Source: Staphylococcus cornubiensis (GTDB lineage: Bacteria; Bacillota; Bacilli; Staphylococcales; Staphylococcaceae). Taken from it: a stretch of 64,000 nt of DNA. Where the stretch lies: contig NZ_FXUZ01000004.1 of the NCBI RefSeq assembly GCF_900183575.1, positions 177,138-241,137 on the forward strand, in the 5' to 3' direction. Shown in pieces: positions 48,827 through 57,044 of this stretch. The notes below the pieces were generated by a model. It saw nothing but the letters and a program-made list of their open reading frames with translations, searched no databases and was not told the DNA's origin. Position 1 is the first letter of the stretch; each line of letters starts with the position of its first letter. The position numbers and the translations under genes are program-made.

Positions 48827-49495
48827 ATGTTGAAATTTCATAATGTCACGAAATCATTTCAAGATGGTCAACAAGTCATTGAAGCAGTAAAACCTACAAC
48901 ATTACAGTTTGAGAAAGGTGAACTTATTGCGATTGTAGGTCCGTCTGGCTCAGGGAAAAGTACATTTTTAACGATGGCAGGTGCATTGCAAACGCCGACA
49001 TCAGGAGACATTACCATTGGAAAGCAAAAGATCACGCATTTAAGTCAAAAAGCATTAGCGCGTGTTCGGATGCAACAAATTGGTTTTATTTTACAAACAT
49101 CAAATTTAGTCCCATTTTTAACGGTGAAACAGCAATTTCAGTTATTAGAAAAGCGAAAAAAAGGTGTTTTGGACAAACAAGATTTTGAAACTTTAATCAA
49201 GCAGTTAGGGTTAGAAAACGTGATGCATCAATTGCCAAGTGAAATCTCAGGAGGTCAAAAGCAGCGTGTCGCCATTGCTAAAGCGATTTATACCAATCCG
49301 GACATCATTTTAGCAGATGAACCGACAGCCGCTCTCGATACGGATAATGCGATGGCCGTCATGGAAATTTTGAAAAATCAATCTAAAAGCCGGAATAAAA
49401 TGTGTATGATTGTCACGCATGATGAACGATTAACGGCATACTGTGATAAAGTGTTTGAAATGAAAGATGGCGTGTTGACAGAAAAAGCGCAATAA
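48827..49495 (+). CDS. ABC transporter ATP-binding protein, HrtA/LolD-like
   Basis: This 222-residue ATPase has Walker A GPSGSGKST (near 39-47), the Q-loop in ILQTSN, the signature SGGQKQR (near 140), Walker B ILADEP, and the switch His in VTHD. It energises the upstream permease. The pair forms its own operon; no sensor kinase, response regulator or TetR regulator adjoins it. Confidence 0.88.
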   Translation: MLKFHNVTKSFQDGQQVIEAVKPTTLQFEKGELIAIVGPSGSGKSTFLTMAGALQTPTSGDITIGKQKITHLSQKALARVRMQQIGFILQTSNLVPFLTVKQQFQLLEKRKKGVLDKQDFETLIKQLGLENVMHQLPSEISGGQKQRVAIAKAIYTNPDIILADEPTAALDTDNAMAVMEILKNQSKSRNKMCMIVTHDERLTAYCDKVFEMKDGVLTEKAQ

Positions 49496-49533
49496 AGAGT
49501 CAAAAAGGTTTCTATTTTGATGGAGCTGTGATT

Positions 49534-49559
49534 TAATGTAACTATAAGAATTACAATTA
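49534..49559. promoter_or_regulatory. Candidate HypR operator
   Basis: TAATGTAACTAT and AATTACAATTA form an imperfect inverted repeat around three bases, just before the hypR ribosome-binding site. This is the 12-3-12 layout described for HypR of S. aureus. Confidence 0.55.
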
Positions 49560-49569
49560 AAGAGGTGCA

Positions 49570-49995
49570 ATGATGAATCTTGAATTTAATATTGCCGTGC
49601 ACGTACTCGCGTTTTTAAATCAGCATCATGGGGAAGTGTTTAATAGTCAAGCACTTGCAGAAAATGTTTGTGTGAATCCTGTGCAATTACGCCGTGTGAT
49701 GTCAAAACTACAACAAGAAGGTGACGTCAAAGTGGTGCGTGGTCAAAAAGGGGGCTATCTCGCTACGGAAGATGGACCAGCGATTAAGTTGGAAGCACTC
49801 TTTCGTTTATTCAATCGTCCAGAGAACCATGGCCGTTTATTTACGGGACATCCTTCAATCCATTGTGAAATCTCGCAAAAAATCGAACAAGTCATGTATG
49901 GTCACTATTTAACGGAACAAGAAATCATTGCGAATTATTACCAAGGTCAAACGATAGGTGATATTTTGAATCAAATCAAAGAGGTGGAAGTATAA
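49570..49995 (+). CDS. hypR: HypR, Rrf2-family redox-sensing repressor
   Basis: This 141-residue Rrf2-family winged-helix protein (wing region VVRGQKGGYLA) lacks the three-cysteine Fe-S cluster of IscR. It has two cysteines, near residues 34 and 99, which match the pair that forms the intersubunit disulfide of S. aureus HypR under hypochlorite stress. The start is ATGATG after AGAGGTG. The next gene, merA, begins one base after its stop. It should repress itself and merA until oxidised. Confidence 0.85.
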   Translation: MMNLEFNIAVHVLAFLNQHHGEVFNSQALAENVCVNPVQLRRVMSKLQQEGDVKVVRGQKGGYLATEDGPAIKLEALFRLFNRPENHGRLFTGHPSIHCEISQKIEQVMYGHYLTEQEIIANYYQGQTIGDILNQIKEVEV

Positions 49996-51321
49996 ATGGA
50001 AAAATACGATTTAATTGTTGTCGGATTTGGTAAAGCGGGGAAAACATTAGCAAAATTTGCAGCCCAACAAGGAAAGAAAGTAGCAGTTGTTGAAAAATCT
50101 GCTGAAATGTATGGTGGCACATGTATTAACATCGGCTGTATTCCATCAAAAGTATTAGTTCATGATGGTATTGAAGCGGCATCATTTAACGACGCCATGC
50201 AACGTAAACGCGATGTAGTCAGTGCATTAAACAACAAAAACTATCACAACCTTGCTGATGAAGAAACAGTAGACGTGATCAATATGACAGCTGCTTTCAA
50301 ATCAGCACATGAAATTGAGTTGTTCAATACAGAAGGGAAGTCAGTTCAAACGATTGAAGGCACACATATTGTCATCAATACAGGTGCGAAATCAGTCATT
50401 CCAAACATTAAAGGTGTAGAGACATCTCAACGTGTGTATGACTCAAAAGGCATTATGGATCTAACAACACAACCGAAACGCTTAGTCATCGTTGGTGCAG
50501 GCTATATTGCGCTTGAATTTGCATCAATTTTTGCGAATTTCGGTACAGACGTGACAGTTTTAGAACGTTCTCATCAAATCTTGAAAAAAGAAGACGAAGC
50601 CATTGCGAAACAAGTGACAGAAGATTTAACACAAAAAGGCGTTAAATTCGTTTACAATGCGAAAACTGAGGCAATTCAAGATGAAGCAGACGTGACAAAA
50701 GTCGTGACAAGCCAAGGCGAATTTGAAGCAGATGCCGTACTTGTGGCAACAGGTCGCAAACCGAATACAGAAGGGTTGAACTTAGAGGCGGCAGGCGTAA
50801 AATTAGGTGAACGTGGCGAAGTCGTTGTGAATGACAAACTTCAAACATCTGTTGAGCACATTTATGCAGTCGGCGATGTCAATGGTGGCTTACAATTCAC
50901 ATATATTTCATTGGATGACTTTAGAATTGTGAAATCTCAGTTATTCGGCGATGGTCAACGTACACTTGAACAACGTGGCGCAGTACCTTACACAATGTTC
51001 ATTGATCCACCGATGTCACGCGTAGGTATGACTGCAGCAGAGGCACGTGAAAAAGGTTATGACGTGCTTGAAAATCAAGTGCCAGTGAACACGATGCCAC
51101 GTCATAAAATCAACAATGATACGAGAGGCTTGTTCAAAGCGGTTGTAGATGCAAAATCAGGCCAAGTGTTAGGTGCGACATTGTATGGTCAGCAATCTGA
51201 GGAGCTTATCAATATTGTGAAATTAGCGATGGATCAGCAGTTGTCGTATGCGGTGTTGAGAGATAATATTTATACACACCCAACAATGGCTGAGTCGTTT
51301 AATGATTTGTTTAATGTATAG
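49996..51321 (+). CDS. merA: MerA, flavoprotein disulfide reductase (hypothiocyanous acid reductase type)
   Basis: This 441-residue pyridine nucleotide-disulfide oxidoreductase has FAD motif GFGKAGKT (10-17), the redox-active pair Cys43 and Cys48 (GGTCINIGCIPS), an NAD(P) motif GAGYIALEFA, and a dimerisation domain ending with the typical HPTMAE. S. aureus MerA under HypR, and its relatives RclA and Har, protect against HOCl and HOSCN. No mercury-binding HMA domain or C-terminal cysteine pair is present, so it is not a mercuric reductase. It directly follows hypR in one operon. Confidence 0.9.
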   Translation: MEKYDLIVVGFGKAGKTLAKFAAQQGKKVAVVEKSAEMYGGTCINIGCIPSKVLVHDGIEAASFNDAMQRKRDVVSALNNKNYHNLADEETVDVINMTAAFKSAHEIELFNTEGKSVQTIEGTHIVINTGAKSVIPNIKGVETSQRVYDSKGIMDLTTQPKRLVIVGAGYIALEFASIFANFGTDVTVLERSHQILKKEDEAIAKQVTEDLTQKGVKFVYNAKTEAIQDEADVTKVVTSQGEFEADAVLVATGRKPNTEGLNLEAAGVKLGERGEVVVNDKLQTSVEHIYAVGDVNGGLQFTYISLDDFRIVKSQLFGDGQRTLEQRGAVPYTMFIDPPMSRVGMTAAEAREKGYDVLENQVPVNTMPRHKINNDTRGLFKAVVDAKSGQVLGATLYGQQSEELINIVKLAMDQQLSYAVLRDNIYTHPTMAESFNDLFNV

Positions 51322-51390
51322 TGATGTTATTGAGACATGTGTCTGTGATGGATGCGTGTCTTTTTTCGTTATTTAACATTTTTCAGCATT

Positions 51391-51536
51391 ATTGATTGCC
51401 CAACCGCGCTGCGCTTTCCTAGGGGACTTGCCTTAACTAAATTTGGCTTGATTGAAGTGTACACTGGATGGAAGCCAAATTGGATTTGCGGCTGCGTCTG
51501 ATCCCTCAGGAGTCTTGCGCGGTTTTGGCAATCAAT
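51391..51536. repeat. Dispersed hairpin repeat, copy R7 (full element)
   Basis: The terminal inverted repeats are ATTGATTGCCCAACCGCGC (51391-51409) and GCGCGGTTTTGGCAATCAAT (51517-51536). Inside, AATTTGGCTT pairs with AAGCCAAATT. The element is 146 bp long and non-coding. It is the same family as R1, with a different basal stem. Confidence 0.85.
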
Positions 51537-51640
51537 GAAAAGTGCCTCTAAACGGTGATAAGTATAATGAATGAAAAAAGTGAGTGATTCTATACACAGA
51601 AATGGTCTCAATCACTATGGGAATGGGAGTGTAAGGAAAA
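51527..51640. repeat. Long direct repeat, first copy (second at 51938-52045)
   Basis: GGCAATCAATGAAAAGTGCC and about 90 following bases recur 411 bp further on at about 85-90% identity. The duplication brackets repeat R8. Confidence 0.75.
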
Positions 51641-51649
51641 TAGAGTGTA

Positions 51650-51922
51650 GCATTTTCCTAGGACTGTCTCAACTAAATCCGGCTTGATTAAGTCAAGGTA
51701 GCCGGATTGGATTTTCGGGAGCAGTACAGAAATCTCATGTGCAACAAAGTTTTCGTAGTACTGCCCCCGCAAGGCTGACTAGACTTCTCAAAAGTACAAG
51801 CATTGAGAAGTCAGACAGCTACTGCGATAAACAGCAACCATAATTAAACATTAGAACTCGCATTAAGCCCTTGTATTATGCCTCAGGAGTCTCGACCAGG
51901 GGCAATCATAGTGTAAGCAACA
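51650..51922. repeat. Dispersed hairpin repeat, copy R8
   Basis: Stem AATCCGGCT pairs with AGCCGGATT, followed by the AGTACAGAAATCT hairpin and the TGACTAGACTTCTC module, as in R4. The right end is CAGGAGTCTCGACCAGGGGC. It is non-coding. Confidence 0.75.
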
Positions 51923-51937
51923 CGAGGATTCGATTAG

Positions 51938-52045
51938 GGCAATCAATGAAAAGTGCCTCTAAACGTTGATAAGTATAATGAATGAAAAAAGTGAGTTGTT
52001 CTATCACAGAGACGGTTTCAAGTCGACATGGGAATGAACGGATGG
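51938..52045. repeat. Long direct repeat, second copy
   Basis: The second copy of the segment at 51527-51640. Between it and the antitoxin promoter (52046-52119) nothing else is seen. Confidence 0.7.
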
Positions 52046-52119
52046 TTTTGGGAATATGAATAACAAAATAAATTTAAAATGACAATACAGTATTGATTTT
52101 ATATACAATAATTTTGACA

Positions 52120-52148
52120 TTGCATTTTGTGGATACGGATGCTATAAT
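52120..52148 (+). promoter_or_regulatory. Promoter of the antitoxin RNA
   Basis: TTGCAT (52120-52125), 17 bp, then TATAAT (52143-52148) with an extended TG (TGCTATAAT). It points toward the toxin gene's 3' end. Confidence 0.7.
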
Positions 52149-52154
52149 GAAAGC

Positions 52155-52212
52155 AGAAGTCTAGCATATAAACACCAATCCCCTCACTACCGTTAATAGT
52201 GAGGGGATTTCT
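52155..52212 (+). ncRNA. Predicted antisense antitoxin RNA (Fst/SprA1-AS type)
   Basis: A transcript of about 55-60 nt is predicted from the promoter to the shared terminator. It carries AAGTCTAGCATATA (52157-52170), an exact copy of 52324-52337, which spans the toxin start codon region. In Fst-type systems the antitoxin pairs with the toxin mRNA through such direct repeats plus the shared terminator. Ends are estimated. Confidence 0.65.
52177..52209. terminator. Shared bidirectional terminator of toxin and antitoxin RNAs
   Basis: AATCCCCTCACTA pairs perfectly with TAGTGAGGGGATT around seven bases. Confidence 0.85.
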
Positions 52213-52229
52213 AATGGTGTGGTTATTTG

Positions 52230-52334
52230 TCACTTTTTCATTTTATCATTGCGTTTACTTAACCAATATGTAAAATACAAAACGATGCAGCCGCTAATGC
52301 TAGGGGCCGCTATACTGACAATCAAGTCTAGCAT
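52230..52334 (-). CDS. Type I toxin peptide, Fst/PepA1 family
   Basis: This 34-residue peptide has one membrane helix and a basic tail. The pattern MLDLIVSIAAPSISG, then YWLSKRN, aligns with S. aureus PepA1 (SprA1), including the APxISGC core. A strong AGGAGGTG site precedes the ATG, and an extended -10 (TGGTATAAT on the minus strand, near 52392) drives it. Antisense RNA from 52155 should hold it silent. Members of this family damage membranes when made in excess. Confidence 0.85.
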   Translation of the reverse strand: MLDLIVSIAAPSISGCIVLYFTYWLSKRNDKMKK

Positions 52335-52629
52335 ATAGAACACCTCCTCTCTACGTCAAATTCAGACTACTGAGGGATAAGTGACGGAAATATTATACCA
52401 TGTACGGTGAAATATTTTTCTATCATTAATGGTATATGAATACAAATGTGGTAAATATATATGTTTTTGGAATAATATATAAATAGTTATACATCATTAA
52501 ATAAGGTGTTATTTAAATGCATCATGGATTGCTAGAGTTAAAAATAGAGTGTAAGAGAAGTGGAAAAAATAATTGAAATGTATAAATTCAGTGCGCCAAA
52601 ACAGTATATTAAATGTACTTAAATCAAAA
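52335..52629. other. Toxin leader, promoter and AT-rich spacer
   Basis: Up to about 52400 this holds the toxin 5' leader and promoter. The remaining AT-rich 230 bases show no gene. Confidence 0.5.
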
Positions 52630-52668
52630 TCACCCCCACATGTGAGTATGTAGGGGTGAACTTTTTTA
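52630..52668. terminator. Terminator downstream of the amidohydrolase gene
   Basis: TCACCCC (52630-52636) pairs with GGGGTGA (52653-52659), extended inward by CACA/TGTG-type pairs, with T-rich tracts on both strands. Confidence 0.65.
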
Positions 52669-52723
52669 TCATTAAAATGTTGAGTGATTTGCTTATGGTT
52701 AAAAAGCGAAATAGAGGTGGCTA

Positions 52724-53683
52724 TTAATGGTCATGTTCAATCTCAAAGAATTCAACCGCATTGCCATATAAAATGCCATCAATTTTCTCTGGATCAATGC
52801 CTGAATCTTTAATATAAGTGACAGCACGTGTGTACTTCTCATCTTGGAAATACGGGAAGTCACTGCCCATCATGACGTGGTCAATACCAAATGAATCAAT
52901 CGTATTTTTAAGTGATGGGCCGTGGAAGTTCGCTGTGTCGTAATAGAATTGACGGTTTAAAATTTCCCAAGGGCTGTCATCAAAAGCATTCCAGTCTTCA
53001 TAGTTGTCTTCAATACGTTGAATGAAGAATGGTAATGCGCCACCTAAATGCGAGATGTGGAATTTAATGTTTGGATATTTTTGTGGAATTCTATTTTTCA
53101 ATAAGTGCAATGCAACAAATGTTGACTCTAACGGTGCACCGATAACCCAATGTAATTGATAATCGTTGACCATTGGTGACTGTGCCCCACAACCTGTTGG
53201 ATGGACGTAAAGTGTTGCATGGAGTTCATTCATTGCTTTGAAAAATTCTTCAAATTGTAAATCGGCAATAGAAACTTTATCTTTTACAAGTGTTGGAATA
53301 GCAATGCCGATAAATTCGTCTTTAGCTAAAATTTCACGTGCTTCTTCAATCGCTTGATCGAGGTATGGTAATGATACGGCACCATATGCCAAAAAGCGAT
53401 CTGGATATTTTTTAACGAGCGATTCGTATAAATCATTAATGATACGTGCGGATTCTTTAGCTTCTTCTTTTGAACCCCATTGTGGAGATTGCGGTGTTGC
53501 TGAGATAATTTGTTTGCCGACACCTGCATCGTCCATCATTTTGAAACGTTTTTTTAAATCTTCTTCCGAGTCAGATTGGTTGATACCTTTTGCGACTTCT
53601 GTACCTTGGCTGCCTAGTTTACCTAATCTTTCGAGATATGACTCACTCCATAAATGTGCGTGTGTATCAATTGCTTTTGCCAT
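52724..53683 (-). CDS. Amidohydrolase family metal-dependent hydrolase (ACMSD-like)
   Basis: This TIM-barrel amidohydrolase of about 319 residues belongs to the ACMSD/2,3-dihydroxybenzoate decarboxylase group. It has DTHAHLWSE at the N-terminus (metal HxH), a His in LYVHPTGC, KFHISHLGG, and the late GSDFPYF aspartate. These enzymes hydrolyse or decarboxylate small aromatic or cyclic acids. The substrate is unknown. ATG 53683 follows GGAG at 12 bp; ATG 53701 has no site. It is monocistronic. Confidence 0.82.
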   Translation of the reverse strand: MAKAIDTHAHLWSESYLERLGKLGSQGTEVAKGINQSDSEEDLKKRFKMMDDAGVGKQIISATPQSPQWGSKEEAKESARIINDLYESLVKKYPDRFLAYGAVSLPYLDQAIEEAREILAKDEFIGIAIPTLVKDKVSIADLQFEEFFKAMNELHATLYVHPTGCGAQSPMVNDYQLHWVIGAPLESTFVALHLLKNRIPQKYPNIKFHISHLGGALPFFIQRIEDNYEDWNAFDDSPWEILNRQFYYDTANFHGPSLKNTIDSFGIDHVMMGSDFPYFQDEKYTRAVTYIKDSGIDPEKIDGILYGNAVEFFEIEHDH

Positions 53684-53945
53684 AATCGTTCTCAACTCCA
53701 TTCAGAATTTGTATTCATGTATCAAAAGGGTGGTATAGCAATCTCGCAGTATCATTACGCTTAAGAAGGTTCAATGACAATGCGACGTTCTCCAAATTAT
53801 CACTTATCTTAGGGCATGAGATTTAACGGTGAACTTACATAATTGATATACCACCCTATAGATTGTTATTACCCAAAATTGATTTTTGAAACTATTAATG
53901 CCTCTTATTATGTTAAAACGCAACTATTTTGAGACAATCAATAAG
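53684..53945. other. Intergenic region with a long-range dyad
   Basis: GGGTGGTAT (53728-53736) and ATACCACCC (53848-53856) form a dyad over 129 bp upstream of the amidohydrolase gene. No gene is seen. It may be a regulator site or chance. Confidence 0.35.
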
Positions 53946-53989
53946 GAAAATAGCTACTTTAGACCTTGTTAAACGGAGTAGCTATTTTT
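53946..53989 (-). terminator. Terminator of the DHA2 efflux gene
   Basis: AAAATAGCTACT (53947-53958) pairs with AGTAGCTATTTT (53977-53988), with T-runs on both strands. Confidence 0.8.
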
Positions 53990-53996
53990 GTGTCTT

Positions 53997-55394
53997 TTAA
54001 GCTTGTTTTTTAGAAATACGTGTGGCAAAAATAATACCCAAAATAACAATGATAGCCACAATACGGTATGTCCATTGTAAGCCGAAAATGTTGCTCATCA
54101 CTTGATCGCCACCGTGTGCCATGGCGATTTGAGACATAATTGTGACAAGTAAACCTGTACCGATTGCGGCTGAAATTTGACGTAACGTATTATTCATTGC
54201 TGCCCCATGTGGAATGAGCGATTTTGGTAAAGCGTTCATTGCTTCGGTTGTCATAGGCACCATAATGCCAGAGTTACCAAATGTGAGGACAACGAATGCT
54301 AAAATCACGTACCATAGCGGAGAACTTTCATTTAAGAACGAAATGAGTACAGCACCAATAAAGATTAATGTCATACCTGTCACCGCTAATATACGGCCGC
54401 CAATTTTATCGTAAAGTCTACCGTTAATTGGTGCGAGTAATCCCATCACGAGGCCACCTGGTAATAAAGTAAGGCCTGATTGTAATGGTGTCATACCTCT
54501 CATCGATTGCATATAAATCGGTAGCATTGTCATTGTTCCGATAAAGATTAAGAACATGAGTACGACTAAAGCTATCGGTAATGTAAATGAACGATGTTTA
54601 AATACACGCATTTCGAGCATCGGTGTTTCGAGTTTTAATTGACGTAACACGAATGCGATTAAAATGATCACAGCGACGATAATAGAAACGTAGCTGAGTG
54701 GGTTGCCCCATCCATATTGTCCGGCTGAACTAAAGCCAAAGAGTAAACCACCAAAACCTAATGTCGATAAAATGACAGATAAAATATCGAGTGTTGGCTT
54801 GCTTAATTCAGTGGCGTTTGTCATTTTAAATAAACCTAAGATAAATACAACGATTGAAATAATTAAAATGATTAAGAATAGGTAACGCCAATTGAACATA
54901 TTGACGAACCAACCGGATGCAGTCGGTCCAATCGCTGGCGCAAAGCCGATAACTAAACCATATAATCCCATTGCCATACCACGTTTTTCAATAGGGAAGA
55001 CAAGGAATAGGAATGTTTGGGTTAATGGCATTAAAATACCTGCACCCATCGCTTGAATTGCGCGCCCAACTAAAATGAAAATATATTGTGGCGCGAGCAT
55101 CCCTAATAATGAACCGAAAATAAATAATGTTAATGCTGTGAAAAAGAGTCGTCTTAAAGTAAAGCGTTGAGATAAATAAGCTGTAACTGGAATCATAATC
55201 CCATTAACGAGCATGAAAATTGTTGTTACCCATTGCGCTACTGAACTTGTTAAATGAAAGTCAGCCATAATTTCGGGTAAAACAGTTGTAAATAAAGTTT
55301 GATTAAGAACGGCTATAAAAGCACCAGAAATCATGATGATAATAGCCGGTAAATGTTGTTTTATTGGATGATTATCACTTGTAGTACTAGACAT
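53997..55394 (-). CDS. DHA2 family multidrug MFS transporter (EmrB/QacA type)
   Basis: This proton-driven exporter of about 465 residues has 14 predicted helices. The DHA2 signature is seen in FIAVLNQTLFTTVLPEI (near residue 28) and motif C GPTASGWFVNMFNWRYLF (near 155). ATG 55394 follows GGAG; the longer frame runs through the promoter. The promoter region is shared with the divergent NAT-TetR pair and holds the palindrome GGAATGCATTCC. Substrates are unknown. Confidence 0.88.
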   Translation of the reverse strand: MSSTTSDNHPIKQHLPAIIIMISGAFIAVLNQTLFTTVLPEIMADFHLTSSVAQWVTTIFMLVNGIMIPVTAYLSQRFTLRRLFFTALTLFIFGSLLGMLAPQYIFILVGRAIQAMGAGILMPLTQTFLFLVFPIEKRGMAMGLYGLVIGFAPAIGPTASGWFVNMFNWRYLFLIILIISIVVFILGLFKMTNATELSKPTLDILSVILSTLGFGGLLFGFSSAGQYGWGNPLSYVSIIVAVIILIAFVLRQLKLETPMLEMRVFKHRSFTLPIALVVLMFLIFIGTMTMLPIYMQSMRGMTPLQSGLTLLPGGLVMGLLAPINGRLYDKIGGRILAVTGMTLIFIGAVLISFLNESSPLWYVILAFVVLTFGNSGIMVPMTTEAMNALPKSLIPHGAAMNNTLRQISAAIGTGLLVTIMSQIAMAHGGDQVMSNIFGLQWTYRIVAIIVILGIIFATRISKKQA

Positions 55395-55434
55395 TTCCGT
55401 CTTTCTCCTTTCTAAACAGAATTGACTATCACTT

Positions 55435-55486
55435 ATTCTAAACGGAATGCATTCCATTTGTCAAACAGATGAATTCTCGATATGAT
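55435..55486. promoter_or_regulatory. Divergent promoters with TetR-type palindrome
   Basis: Rightward: TTGTCA (55458-55463), 17 bp, TATGAT (55481-55486). Leftward: TTGACA (55464-55459), 18 bp, TAGAAT (55440-55435). The perfect palindrome GGAATGCATTCC (55444-55455) lies in the leftward spacer, a good site for the nearby TetR repressor. Confidence 0.7.
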
Positions 55487-55517
55487 AGTAACATGATAAG
55501 AAATAAGGAGGGACATG

Positions 55518-56309
55518 ATGGATACACAAAAAGTAGATCGAAAATTAGAGGTAGATGAACAAAAACATTTCAATAATCGCATAGATGCACTCGATTATTA
55601 TACGCGTCAATTTATGCAACATGTTCCATTTGAAAATCTAGATGTCCAAAATGGCGTGACGATTTCTACAGATTTAGATGACTTATATCACAAAATTGTT
55701 GAACAAGGCCGTGGTGGATATTGCTATGAAGTGAACACCTTTTTCTCAGCATATTTAGAGTCGAAAGGTTATGAGACACACTTTCTTCCAGCAACGATTC
55801 ATACACCAGATGGCGGTCGTAGTTTAGAAGACTCACATATGACACTCGCTGTTGTCATTGATGGAGAAACATACATTGCAGATGTTGGTTTTGGTGACTT
55901 ACCGGTAAAAGCAATTCATGTGACTGATGACGGCCATGATACGGTGCAAGACGTTAACGGGAAGTATCGTGCTATAAGAGAAGAGGGGATGATTCATGTA
56001 CAAAAATGGGTGGATGATGAATGGCAGACGAAATTTGCAGCTAAGGCACAACCACAAGCATTAAACTATTTTGATGATGTACTAGAGTATAATCAACACG
56101 ATCCTGAATCGCATTTTGTAAAAAGTGTAATCGTAACAATGCCCACTGAAACAGGCCGTGTGACAATGTCGCAAAATAATTTAACAGTCACTGATGAAGA
56201 GGGTAAGCATAAAACACCTGTGACACCAGATAACTATCAACAATTATTGCAAAAGCACTTTGGTATCAATTTGACAGTACCGCGTTTAGAGAAACCAGAA
56301 AAAGAATAA
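55518..56309 (+). CDS. Arylamine N-acetyltransferase
   Basis: This NAT-family enzyme of about 263 residues transfers acetyl from acetyl-CoA to arylamines or hydrazines. The triad is visible: Cys in GRGGYCYEVN (near 69), His in SHMTLAV (near 108) and Asp in IADVGFGD (near 123). ATGATG at 55515/55518 follows GGAGGG; the second ATG has better spacing. A TetR gene follows by 14 bp in the same operon and a DHA2 pump is divergent. A broken second copy lies at 57045. Confidence 0.88.
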   Translation: MDTQKVDRKLEVDEQKHFNNRIDALDYYTRQFMQHVPFENLDVQNGVTISTDLDDLYHKIVEQGRGGYCYEVNTFFSAYLESKGYETHFLPATIHTPDGGRSLEDSHMTLAVVIDGETYIADVGFGDLPVKAIHVTDDGHDTVQDVNGKYRAIREEGMIHVQKWVDDEWQTKFAAKAQPQALNYFDDVLEYNQHDPESHFVKSVIVTMPTETGRVTMSQNNLTVTDEEGKHKTPVTPDNYQQLLQKHFGINLTVPRLEKPEKE

Positions 56310-56323
56310 AAAGGATGTAATCT

Positions 56324-56899
56324 ATGGCAAATCAAGAAAAGACAAAACGATTAGATGCGCGACGCAATCAAGATAAGATTTTATCAACGGTAGCTCAAAT
56401 GATTCGTGAAGATGATGACGTAGAAGCCATGAAAATGACCACTATCGCCAAACGTGCAGAAGTCGGTGTCGGCACATTGTATCGCCATTTTGCAAATAAA
56501 TCGATACTTTGCCAAGCTGTCATTGATAATCAAATTGGTGAGATGTTAAACGACATTGAAACGTATTTGTCAGAACATGCGAAAGATCCATTATATGACA
56601 GAATTCATGGCATACTCGAAATATTTCTCACTTTAAAAGAAAACAACTTAAACTTATTGAATTTTATTGAAAAAAATGGATTAAAGACAAATGCCATCAG
56701 TGGAGCGCCCTTTTATTATGATTTGTACCAGTATATTCAGCGCGAGATGGAGAAAGAATCAGAGTTGGTAGATATTGAGTTAAAAATTGATATGCTATTA
56801 AATGCATTTTCTTCAGATATGTATATGTTTGAACGATTTACAAGAGGTTATTCCAAAGAAGAGTATTTAAAAAAGTTACTCAATATCTACTTAAAATAG
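56324..56899 (+). CDS. TetR/AcrR family regulator of the NAT/efflux module
   Basis: This 191-residue regulator has an N-terminal helix-turn-helix (TTIAKRAEVGVGTLYRHFANKSIL). It is related along its length to the TetR at 25717. It lies 14 bp after the NAT gene and is likely to act at the divergent promoter region with the GGAATGCATTCC palindrome. The ATG follows AAGGATG. Confidence 0.85.
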   Translation: MANQEKTKRLDARRNQDKILSTVAQMIREDDDVEAMKMTTIAKRAEVGVGTLYRHFANKSILCQAVIDNQIGEMLNDIETYLSEHAKDPLYDRIHGILEIFLTLKENNLNLLNFIEKNGLKTNAISGAPFYYDLYQYIQREMEKESELVDIELKIDMLLNAFSSDMYMFERFTRGYSKEEYLKKLLNIYLK

Positions 56900-56924
56900 C
56901 ATAAAAGCATATTGTTTTGAGAGG

Positions 56925-56971
56925 AAAGCATAGGACTGACATACATGAAATGTCTAGGTTCTATGCTTTTT
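56925..56971 (+). terminator. Terminator of the NAT-TetR operon
   Basis: AAAGCATAG pairs with CTATGCTTT, with further pairing inside, followed by TTG after five T. Confidence 0.75.
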
Positions 56972-57044
56972 GTTGGGAAGGTGAATTGTTAAAATGTAGG
57001 TGCTGTTGTATGAAAAGTGTATGAACAGCATAGAGATGAGCATC

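Noticed and set aside
49996..51321. Mercuric reductase
   Set aside because: No heavy-metal-binding domain, no C-terminal cysteine pair, no mer operon; hypR lies directly upstream, so the HOCl/HOSCN reductase type fits better.
51369..51611. 80-codon minus-strand open frame
   Set aside because: It spans repeat R7 and part of the direct repeat; no start signal or recognisable protein.
53728..53856. AGGGTGGTA sequences resembling a T-box antiterminator motif
   Set aside because: No specifier loop, no following terminator, and no tRNA-linked gene downstream on the plus strand; the match stops before the CCGCG part.
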